A DNA stretch of 34,493 bases. Origin: Mesaphorura yosii (taxonomy: Eukaryota > Arthropoda > Collembola > Poduromorpha > Tullbergiidae). The translations under genes were made by a program, and so were the position numbers. The stretch's first letter is position 1. Each line of letters starts with the position of its first letter. The DNA is taken from the NCBI GenBank assembly GCA_009869945.1, contig WIXG01000596.1:1-34493 (forward strand), given 5' to 3'. Shown piece after piece: positions 1 through 7,770 of the stretch. A model generated the notes under the pieces. It was given only the letters and a program-made list of their open reading frames with translations, did no database searches and was not told the origin of the DNA.

Positions 1-39
1 GGATAAGTTTGGCATTCATAAATATGAATGTGCACATAC

Positions 40-246
40 CTTTAAATGATTAAGAAAATTTCCAGTTGACATCAGAGCTCCACTTATGCACTTGGACGTT
101 ATACATATCAAACACTTCGCAGACACATTCTTGCCATCCGTTTCCATCGAATTGACTCGGAAAAAAGTTCCATTCAAGATGATTGGCAGGAGGGCCTGAC
201 TGTCTGTCTGAGTTGGAATTGGTTCAGTGGTATCGTGGGTGGCCAT
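40..246 (-). CDS. BED-type zinc-finger exon, likely transposase N-terminus (partial)
   Basis: The exon starts at ATG 246 and gives 69 codons up to a good splice donor (AAG|GTATGT, intron from 39 leftward), so the protein continues outside the window. Residues about 43-69 hold the first part of a BED finger: CLIC (Cys-x2-Cys), then ISG, then STGNFLNHLK. This is the usual C-x2-C ... SxSNLxxHL pattern of hAT transposases and BED proteins. The last zinc-binding His would be in the next exon. An acceptor (TTGCAG) lies 13 bp before the ATG, and the ATG frame has a TAA between that acceptor and the ATG, so the ATG is the real start of this frame. A domesticated host BED protein is possible, but the nearby transposon end favours a transposase. 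Confidence 0.5.
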
Positions 247-345
247 TTTGGTAATTTAGCTGCAACAGTGTTAAATGATCAGGTCATAAATAGACAAAAT
301 GGACTATATTAAATCGGAATCAATATGATTAATTTATAAACTTAC

Positions 346-440
346 CTTAGGCTCGATCTGGATCTGGACTTTTGATTTGTCCAGGGCACTCACCACCTCG
401 CCTAATGTTGATCGTACATCCACCAAAACACCACTGCCCA
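346..440 (-). other. Possible coding exon of unknown gene
   Basis: A 95-bp stretch is bounded by an acceptor (CTTTCAG ending at 441) and a consensus donor (AAG|GTAAGT at 345). One frame (phase 1 in, phase 0 out) is open for 31 codons and reads like protein (GSGVLVDVRSTLGEV and onward); the other two frames contain stops. Joined to the acceptor at 260, this frame ends after 11 codons and would not lead into the BED-finger frame. It may belong to the transposon's 5' region or to a host gene that the element has interrupted. It may also be chance. Confidence 0.25.
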
Positions 441-609
441 CTGAAAGCATGAACGGTTAGTTCAACCAAAATAGATGAGAGTGAAGGCTTCACGTTACAC
501 CCTTCACATGCACACACAAGAGACCCTTGGGCAATGGAGTAGTAATGTTTTTGTGAGCAGCCGTTCTATTTTTAAAAATTTGTTCAAGAAAGTTTGACTG
601 AGCAGGCGA

Positions 610-760
610 AATGTATCTTGTATCTTGACACCATGGAATGGGCCAAAAGATATAAGATGAAAGATACTTTTCTCAAAAACGAAAAGATGAAGATACAAGA
701 TGAAAATTGTATCTAGATACTTTTATCTAGATGCTTTCATCTTGGCGATAAAACCATCTT
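610..760. repeat. Subterminal short-word repeats of the transposon end
   Basis: Words such as GTATCTTG, AAGATGAAAGATAC, AAGATACAAGATG and TATCTAGATAC/TATCTAGATGC recur in both orientations within 150 bp next to the putative terminus at 771. Clustered subterminal repeats of this kind are transposase-binding regions in hAT elements. The function here is an inference. Confidence 0.45.
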
Positions 761-771
761 GCCCAACTCTG

Positions 772-1739
772 GTTATAGTAGTCATTCGGAATAGTTTTTT
801 AGACAATTCTCAAACCACTAACCCGACATCGCTTCTATTTCCAAGTACTAAAAGTTGCAGATTCATGATTGGCATTTGACACGCGTTCGAATATTGGAGT
901 AACTCTAATGGCTAATTATTCAGAATTATGACGTATTGTCACTGTCCCCTGCTAACCGTATCCCGAATGAATCCAGACTTAGGAGTAATTAAATAATTAA
1001 TTAAAGCATGTGGACGAAGTATTGCAAGGATCATGATTTGTTAATATTTATAGAATTATTATATCGTTATCGAATAAGTATGCAATTCGGTATTATTATC
1101 ATCCAGGATTCAAAAGAAACTTGCAGAGATCCAGGTCTTCCTCATTCTTCTGCACTTCGAACCCAGGCGCTCCTGCCCATGACCCGTGAAGTGTGAACAG
1201 CACGATACATGCCACGCATGAGGGCTGACAAGAATGAGACTTGTTTTTCTTGAGAAATGTGCTCCTAAAACACTTGAAACTTGAAGCGAGTCCGAGTGTA
1301 ATGTTGGTGAAACTAAATGTTCTGTTGTATTTGTATTGACCTACATTTTGTTGTCGGAGTAAGACTCGCAGTTATCGTTGGCACGCATTTCCCTTGACAC
1401 TAAATTTTCAGTTTATAGTTTGCTCCTGAAATGACAATACTCGAGGCGATTCCGTGTAGAAAAGGGCACATTCATTCATAATGGTTCTTGTCTGCCGGTA
1501 CACAAGGGCTCCTCTCGGACGAACGACGATCAGGTTTGGTAGGACTTTTTCTTGGTCAAACAAACTAAAAAACTAAACGCCAGCGTCGTCAGGGGAATGT
1601 TAGTACGCTACTTTACATTTCAAGTTCAGTCTTTTCAAAACACCAGCTTTTTTCAAAATTTCATCTTGATGAATTGTTTCAAGATAGAATTCTCTCATAG
1701 AATCCAAATTTTCTGTTCAGCTTGCATTACATAGCCAAC
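772..1739. other. Intergenic, upstream of the ionotropic-receptor gene
   Basis: AT-rich DNA with no ORF showing protein-like composition. The short open frames at 1008-1196 and 1552-1734 have no recognisable domain. It presumably contains the promoter of the receptor gene that starts at 1740; I cannot point to a convincing TATA box. Confidence 0.5.
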
Positions 1740-4112
1740 ATGGCCAGAATAAAATTTGTTTTGTCTCTTCTCTTGTGTATCGTTCTAGAAACCATTAGCG
1801 CATATTGCAAAAATCAAAATCGTGAAAGTGTCAGAGTGGTATCGGCACAGGTACAAAACCTTTTTGCCCGTATTTATGACGACAGTTGCCAGATCAAACT
1901 GGACGGAAAATTTGACCCACTGTCGAAGTCCTACGACCCAAGCATTGAGCAATACATATTCCTTCTACACCAGCCGCCGATTCCACGTGCCCCAGTCACA
2001 CTTCTGACCTCTTCCGACGTTGCAACTGCAGCCAATCGCGACTGGCGTGAATCACCGTACGATCAGTACGTTAGATACATTGGAAGAGCGACAAGGTTCA
2101 CGAAGTGCCGTGCACAAATTGTGTTTATGATGGACGATTGGAGAATACTACGCAATTCATATGTCGTGGGTTCAGAAGCGGCAGCACGAGTCTATTTGCG
2201 TAACATTCGCCATCGTATCTACTACGACATAACAACCGTTGCTGGGAAACCGGACGTCACAATTTTGGTAACTACGGCCGAACTCGACCTGCGCAGCCGG
2301 CATGACCTCGTAAACAATTTGCGGAAGATGAGCTACGGATTCTACCCTACATATCTCCTGGTGAGCGGTTCAGCAGTCGATCTGGTCATTCCGGTGCCCG
2401 GGAGATGGGAAGAGCTTCCTTCCGCTCTCACTGACCAGGGCAATGACATCTGGGCCCAATTGAATAAACTGTGGCATGCAGCCCATCGAGATCGTATCGG
2501 AACGTTTGCAATTGTGAATACAAGGGAGGATAGAACCCAAGTCTTGGAGCATTTAGAAAGAAATATTTTTGAGCAATTTAACCCCGCCGCAGCGAAAAAC
2601 GAGGACATTTTCTCCGCACTCGAGTGCCTAGACCTGATACTGATAAATTATTTTAACTTTACCGGAATCAGCCCAGAATCAGGTTCTCAGTTGAGAAACG
2701 ACGGAGTCCACGTTGACGATCTTGGGACAGGTTACGCGTTTATCCCGTTGGGTGCCAACTTCAGTTCGTACGAAATAGATCACATTATGAGCATAAGTAT
2801 TGAGCCGTTTGGAATGCTCATCATTTTCGACTTGGAATACGTGTCCAACGTAAACATGAGGGCATTGTTCATGTCCATGGATTTGCGCACGTGGTTAGGG
2901 ACAGCCATGTCTGTGATCTGTGTGACATCCATCCTCTGCAGGTTCCAGACACCAGTCCTCAGAGAGCCGAGCCAAATGGTCACAAGTGGCGTCCTCGTAT
3001 TTGGCCAGCTGCTGGGCCAAGGAATGGAACTTGGAACACGGCGCATGAAACCAATATTCTACATCGTGTTTGCCAGTTGGATTCTGGTGAGTATCGTGAT
3101 CTCAAATGGGTACAGTGGAATCGTGGCTTCTCTCATGACTAAACGTATCATACCAACACATCCCATGACGGTACAGGAACTGGCCGAAAGTGACATCATC
3201 CCGTTCTCCTTTACACGAGCATTTAAATCATTTGGGAATGGAACCTTGATAACAATACCGGACGAATTTCATACTTATTTTATCTCAGATCGTTCTCCGC
3301 CATGGCTTGTACGGTTTCTTCGTTCTATGCATCATGTGAACCCATTCCAACTGGACAGAGACGGGCGGGTGGTGCGCATAGAATTTGCAGATTATCGCAA
3401 GGTTGTACTTGGTGAAGTGCACGTGCGCGCAATCGTATACGGCTACCAATCCGAGGAAGTATTTCCGAAAAATTTCGCATTGATTGAAAATAGACCACGT
3501 GAATTCCTTAGTTGGGTGAAACGTGCATTGAGTAAGAATAAACTTGTCGTCCACACTGGCCCAGTTGAGTGGCTGTACGACTGCAATCAAATCAGTTTCG
3601 CCAATGAGTACACCGCCAGACTTGTGCACTCCGTTGTACGATCGGGATTACTTGAATCGGGAATTTATGGCAGGTTGGAGTGGATGAACCACGTGCAACT
3701 GGAGATCATGAGAGAACGACAGGCCAGGGAAACTTATGAAAATGGTGGCGTGGACGTCCAGAACGGCTCTATCATTGCCCCAGTCATATTCGGACTATCT
3801 CCGCCGGCTCCATTCCCCATGAGGTTGACGCTGCAATTATTCCGCGTCCCGTTCTCAGCATTTGGAATACTGTTTTCAGTGTCAATCATTGCATTTCTTG
3901 TGGAAATGCTTTCAGTACATTCGGCTAAGGATTTAATTTATATGATCCGTGATTTCTGGGGCGTGTTGAGGAAAAAGTGCCGAAGAATTTTCACATCTGA
4001 ACATCAAATGGAGGACCCATGGCTTAGAATATTTAGTATGAAAAACTGCAGAAAAAATAGTACAAGTTCAACCGAACTTAGTAAACATTCGGTCACCAAC
4101 TCTCCAAATTAA
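1740..4112 (+). CDS. Divergent ionotropic receptor (IR, iGluR-related), single exon
   Basis: The 790-residue protein begins at ATG 1740 (context CCAACATGG); the frame is open upstream, but only from non-ATG codons. Residues 1-21 form a signal peptide. A long extracellular region follows, then M1 at about 384-402, a re-entrant pore-like segment at about 412-437, M3 at about 440-466 (a Trp, then SIVISNGYSGIVASLMTKR), an S2-like ligand-binding half at about 470-690, and M4 at about 701-724 with a short cytoplasmic tail. The order S1-M1-pore-M3-S2-M4 and the Y-x3-hydrophobic-A-S-L motif ending M3 are those of Lig_chan ion channels. The short, poorly conserved S1 is typical of divergent arthropod IRs (chemosensory, ligand unknown) rather than synaptic glutamate receptors. 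The gene is intronless, and an AATAAA lies 52 bp after the stop. I am sure of the superfamily but cannot name a subfamily. Confidence 0.85.
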   Translation: MARIKFVLSLLLCIVLETISAYCKNQNRESVRVVSAQVQNLFARIYDDSCQIKLDGKFDPLSKSYDPSIEQYIFLLHQPPIPRAPVTLLTSSDVATAANRDWRESPYDQYVRYIGRATRFTKCRAQIVFMMDDWRILRNSYVVGSEAAARVYLRNIRHRIYYDITTVAGKPDVTILVTTAELDLRSRHDLVNNLRKMSYGFYPTYLLVSGSAVDLVIPVPGRWEELPSALTDQGNDIWAQLNKLWHAAHRDRIGTFAIVNTREDRTQVLEHLERNIFEQFNPAAAKNEDIFSALECLDLILINYFNFTGISPESGSQLRNDGVHVDDLGTGYAFIPLGANFSSYEIDHIMSISIEPFGMLIIFDLEYVSNVNMRALFMSMDLRTWLGTAMSVICVTSILCRFQTPVLREPSQMVTSGVLVFGQLLGQGMELGTRRMKPIFYIVFASWILVSIVISNGYSGIVASLMTKRIIPTHPMTVQELAESDIIPFSFTRAFKSFGNGTLITIPDEFHTYFISDRSPPWLVRFLRSMHHVNPFQLDRDGRVVRIEFADYRKVVLGEVHVRAIVYGYQSEEVFPKNFALIENRPREFLSWVKRALSKNKLVVHTGPVEWLYDCNQISFANEYTARLVHSVVRSGLLESGIYGRLEWMNHVQLEIMRERQARETYENGGVDVQNGSIIAPVIFGLSPPAPFPMRLTLQLFRVPFSAFGILFSVSIIAFLVEMLSVHSAKDLIYMIRDFWGVLRKKCRRIFTSEHQMEDPWLRIFSMKNCRKNSTSSTELSKHSVTNSPN

Positions 4113-4163
4113 AAGTCAATACAACATTAATTAGTTGTAAAAGATGTTTAAATTAACTGTACC

Positions 4164-4169
4164 AATAAA
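4164..4169 (+). promoter_or_regulatory. Polyadenylation signal of the IR gene
   Basis: A canonical AATAAA sits 52 bp downstream of the stop codon of the ionotropic receptor, giving a very short 3' UTR. Confidence 0.6.
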
Positions 4170-4856
4170 TATTTATTGAACAAGATTGAGATGCTCTGAT
4201 CATAATTAAAGCGTATACGGCATACGTATAAAAAGACATGTGTCTGTATTCTGTATGTCTTATTACTCTGATCCACTGGCGTCTCCACTCTCGTGTCGTA
4301 CCACAATATTTATTGACGTACCAAGCCCAAATCTTGATCAATCTGCGACTAACTTATCTTTTAACTTTACTGTGATGGATAAGAAAGTTGCGACCGACCA
4401 ATCGTCCAAAGATTGGACCCTCGTCTTCTTACTCGGTCCCCTTTCCCTCGTCTGTAAATAGACAGGATTCAAAATTTCAAAATAAGGTGTGCTAACCAGC
4501 TCAAAATAAGGTAGCTATTTACGGAGTTCATTCTCGTTAAAATGATAGATCGATTGGATTACTATGACCAAATAAGCAGTCACCACTTAAGATGCAAAAA
4601 ATGACGTTTTTGGAAAAATCAAGTTTCGTGCCAGAATTGAAGAAAGAAGGATTCCAACCGTCATTGGAATATTTCTTATGACAAAAGCATCCGAAAATGT
4701 GAACATTATTGCGGGCTGTAATACAAGCTATTTATACCATGTATTTTGGTATGTAATTTCGGGACAGTTGGCCTGGGTAGGACCTGGAAAGTCTTGGTGC
4801 ACCCTGGCGGCGACTCCAGCCACACCCCAAACTAAAACTCAGCATGCGCAATAGAT
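4170..4856. other. Intergenic between the IR gene and the receptor relic
   Basis: No supported gene. A 73-codon open frame at 4240-4461 shows no domain. A short direct repeat (CAAAATAAGGT) occurs twice near 4480-4512. Confidence 0.5.
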
Positions 4857-5904
4857 TTACGCAACCGAGTCGAATGAGTGTACAGTCCAGAACATAGCCT
4901 GAGTAACAATTGCTTTGATTCCAAAATAGAAGGAATCAGCCTGTACTGACCCACTTATCCACTTGGTACCACTCCAGGCTTCGGTTGAGAGCATCGTCGC
5001 AACCGGTAGCTGCTTTGGAGGAGTCGCATGTGATGCTCTGACGCGAGTCTGCAATTTCTCGAAGGTATGGCGAAGCAGCATTGCCGAGTTTTCTGTCGCC
5101 GCCTGCATCAACTTCAGGCAAACACCAATGTCTGTGGCGCTCACAACGGCTGTCATGCAGAATCCCGCCAGTGGCAGGGCGTTGAGCTGCCTCCAATGCA
5201 AGAGGTCTGCTGAAGACGAGACAGCAGCCAAGAGCGAGCGTCAACGGCCCAGGAACAAGCATTGCCACGAGTACCTGCACTCTACCATACAGTCGCAACG
5301 CCCTCTTCGGGGAAATGGCACACATGCTCTGGCTCTCCTGCACCGCCAATCACGTCCCAATCGCTCCCACCCACGCTTGGACCACCATCGGATAGGTCGT
5401 GAGAACGAAACCAAGAACCCGGAGCGCACCACCGTGGGGCGCATGAAATACAGTGTGGAGGAACCACTCCAAGAGTTCAGGCCCTGCGTCCGTGGCAGGT
5501 AGACGCCTTCATGAGGTCACACGCCTGGATATTGCAGCACAGCAGCTTGCTCATCAGCCCACACACGTCGTGATTGTATCTTCTAAGAGCCAGTCCTTCC
5601 AAGGCGCAGCACAACAATGCGAAGCACCCGGAAAGTGAGACGGCGATGGAGTCCGTGTGTCAACGTCCGCACGCAGAGTTGGCCAACGTCAACACAACTA
5701 GGCGTACCTGGTGAGAATGACAAGGTAGCCAAATTCCAGCGCCGACGCAGCCCGCATGAACAGGCGCTTGACTACGGCGTCGTAACGAACGGGTTGGAGT
5801 TTCAGCACTTGCGCCGACGCGCCCCACGAGAATGGCAAGCATTTCGGAATCGTGCTTATCCGGAAGAAGATGTCGAAGAGTCGCAGCGTCCTCTCAGTCA
5901 ACAT
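4857..5904 (-). pseudogene. Decayed multi-membrane receptor, probably gustatory-receptor-like
   Basis: This GC-rich block holds receptor-like segments in different frames of the minus strand. From ATG 5904, 68 codons read like a chemoreceptor N-terminus (amphipathic start, IPKCLPFSWG, then the hydrophobic FGYLVILTRY) and end in a stop near 5698. A second frame continues with the hydrophobic SIAVSLSGCFALLCCALEGL (about 5620-5680). A third carries VLGFVLTTYPMVVQAWVGAI, is cut by an in-frame TGA near 5350, and resumes with VLVAMLVPGPLTLALGCCLV. After a further shift near 5215, a 124-residue frame runs to a stop at 4857; it has two hydrophobic segments, the last ADSFYFGIKAIVTQAMFW just before the end. 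The alternation of hydrophobic helices over about 1 kb suits a 7TM receptor. No splice-site set restores one frame. Family assignment is tentative. Confidence 0.5.
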
Positions 5905-6309
5905 TTCGTCAGTGTCCCCACAGATTTTTAGCTTTGCTACTACTGACTTCCTGGTTTACTTTATACCGTCACGAACAAGACTGCCAAGAACAATGGCAAA
6001 TGCCCAACGCTTGCTTCTGCCCGTCTCATCAAAGGGGTATTATCAATACCTACAAAGCCAAAGTGGTTTAGTTGATTGCGTAATGAAAAATTATGGAGTA
6101 CTGCCGCCTCATGAAATGATTGAGTATGTATGATGGATTTCTTCATTTTCCGATTTTCCAGCTACCTGTATTAACTGAACACGAAGCGTTGTTGGTCAAC
6201 CGAATGCCCTAACGGACCTCGCTTTATCCTGATGTCATGTAATGAAACTGGCTTATTACAGTAAATGAATATACAGCATGGACAATTAAATATGATCGCA
6301 TTTTAGAAT
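5905..6309. other. Intergenic between the receptor relic and the GH88 gene
   Basis: No supported gene. It should hold the 3' UTR of the GH88 gene and the former promoter of the receptor relic, both on the minus strand. I see no canonical AATAAA on the minus strand here. Confidence 0.45.
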
Positions 6310-7770
6310 TTAGTACACGGCCCTCGCCTGCATCGCTGTTAAAACAATGATCATGGTGACTGACGACCAAAAGAAGTGTTGCTGTGCCGTGGGAGCGACT
6401 CCAGACGTCGTCGTTGGCGTGCTGGCGAGAGTTGTTGTGGTGGGCGCCGTCGTGGCGAGAGTTGTTGTGGTAGGCGCCGTCGTGGTGCTGCTGCCCGGAT
6501 CCACCGGCACGTAATTCCTGTACCTGTCGATCGCCTGCAGGTAGTAATAGTCGCCGTACACGATCGCCGTGTTGAAATTATTCTCGTTGTAGAACTGCGT
6601 CCCATTCACGAGCACGGCCGGAATCCGGTACGCCATATTTCCGTCCGCCCTGTACTTGGCGCTGCTCAGCGAGGTGAGAATCCGCTCTGCTGTCAGCAGG
6701 TACACCGCCTTCTTTGTGATGTCGTAGAGCTCAAGCAGGCCTGACGCACCAACGGCGGCCGCTGATGTATCGCGTGGCTGGTAGGCTGAGAACGAGGCGA
6801 CGTCAAAATCCCAGAACGGGACCGCGTCTTCCGGCAGCCGATCGATGAACCACTGCGCTGCTTCTTCGGCCGTCCGCAGAAACTCGGCATTGCCCGTTTG
6901 GCGGTAGCAGGTCCCAAAACCGTGGATGATCCACGCGTGCCCTCGTGCCCACGTCGAACTATTGGAGAAGCCTTGATGCGTGTACTTCCGCCGGATATCG
7001 CCGGTCGTCTCGTTGTACGCCACGACGTGGAAACTGCTGCCGCCCGGCCGCATGTGGTTCGCAATGTTCTGGCGGGCGTGGGAGATGGCCATTGCTGCGT
7101 ATCTGTTGTCACCAGTCAGGCGGCTGCCAGCAAAGAGCAGTTCGAGGTTCATCATGTTGTCAGCCACGACTTTGACCTCGCCGGGCACTCCGCCGTGTCC
7201 CGCGTCGTTCTCCCAGGAGCGGATGCAGCCGGCCAATTCTGCAATACAAACATGCGTGCATGCATGGTAAATCAATGCACCGGTAAGAGTATTCATAATT
7301 AAAATAGTTGATTTACCGTGATATCGACTGGCGAGCGAAAGTGTCGCGTTGACCACGACCGATTGGAACTCTTCGTTATTCACATCGTAGAACTCCAGCG
7401 CGTTTCCGAACGAGGACATGATTATGAAGCCGACGTCATGTGTGCTGTTGTCGTACTGGCGGTGCTTGACAGCTTCCTGGTGCCTCAAAGCGAGTTGGCT
7501 CCACTTCGTATCACCCGTGAGTTTGAAGAGGTACCAAAGCGTGCCGGAGAAGAAACCGATGGTCCATCGACTGGGGGCGTTGTACTCCCAAACGTCTGAC
7601 GTGGGCGTGCCCAAATATGGGAATTCACCGACCGTCACTTGGGCGCTGGTGATGTTGTATTGGTTCAGGGCGAATTGGAGCCAGGGCGCGGTGTTCAGCA
7701 CGGCGTGGACGCTGCTGGCTAGGAAAAAGAGAGCAAGAAAGGGTGAAAGGGAAATTGTAGACTTGGCCAT
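6310..7770 (-). CDS. GH88 family unsaturated glucuronyl hydrolase, secreted, with Thr-rich stalk
   Basis: GH88 enzymes hydrate the 4,5-unsaturated uronic acid that polysaccharide lyases leave on oligosaccharides of glycosaminoglycans or microbial and plant polymers. Exons are 7770-7317 and 7238-6310. The 78-bp intron (GTAAAT...TTGCAG, phase 1) is in frame and free of stops, so the unspliced frame looks like one ORF. Splicing turns a foreign insert into YHELAGCIRSW, the family motif, and gives 460 residues. Residues 1-23 are a signal peptide. WTIGFFSGTLW (69-79), HDVGF with Asp112 and VVADNMMNLELLF with Asp178 match the two catalytic-Asp regions of GH88. Residues about 402-438 are a Thr-rich, probably O-glycosylated linker, and 439-460 a hydrophobic tail, suggesting a GPI anchor or membrane tether. 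GH88 is mainly bacterial and fungal, so horizontal origin is likely but unproven. Confidence 0.92.
   Translation of the reverse strand: MAKSTISLSPFLALFFLASSVHAVLNTAPWLQFALNQYNITSAQVTVGEFPYLGTPTSDVWEYNAPSRWTIGFFSGTLWYLFKLTGDTKWSQLALRHQEAVKHRQYDNSTHDVGFIIMSSFGNALEFYDVNNEEFQSVVVNATLSLASRYHGKSTILIMNTLTGALIYHACTHVCIAELAGCIRSWENDAGHGGVPGEVKVVADNMMNLELLFAGSRLTGDNRYAAMAISHARQNIANHMRPGGSSFHVVAYNETTGDIRRKYTHQGFSNSSTWARGHAWIIHGFGTCYRQTGNAEFLRTAEEAAQWFIDRLPEDAVPFWDFDVASFSAYQPRDTSAAAVGASGLLELYDITKKAVYLLTAERILTSLSSAKYRADGNMAYRIPAVLVNGTQFYNENNFNTAIVYGDYYYLQAIDRYRNYVPVDPGSSTTTAPTTTTLATTAPTTTTLASTPTTTSGVAPTAQQHFFWSSVTMIIVLTAMQARAVY
6424..6483 (-). repeat. Two tandem 30-bp repeats encoding the Thr-rich stalk
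   Basis: Units 6424-6453 and 6454-6483 differ at one base. On the minus strand each codes for a ten-residue TTAPTTTTLA-type block of the GH88 linker. This is a recent in-frame duplication, so stalk length probably varies between alleles. Confidence 0.85.

Larger units (their letters stand above)
1..771 (-). mobile_element. hAT-like DNA transposon, partial (one end, runs off the left edge)
   Basis: Read on the minus strand from 771, the sequence begins CAGAGTTGGGCAAG, which resembles the short terminal inverted repeats of hAT-superfamily elements. Inward lie about 150 bp of repeated short words (AAGATG, GATAC, TATCTAGAT), as in hAT subterminal regions, and then an ORF with a BED-type zinc finger, the usual N-terminal domain of hAT transposases. 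The next 8 bp outward (GTTATAGT, 772-779) are the candidate target-site duplication; the other copy would lie outside the window. No catalytic transposase domain is visible here. The superfamily is inferred from two independent weak signals: the terminus and the BED finger. Confidence 0.55.

Noticed and set aside
1722..1739. Upstream extension of the IR frame to a TTG codon
   Set aside because: ATG 1740 is followed directly by a good signal peptide and has a favourable context; TTG starts are not usual in animals.
4963..5502. A 179-codon plus-strand open frame
   Set aside because: No domain or hydrophobic pattern; it lies opposite the receptor-like relic, whose minus-strand segments look like real former coding sequence.
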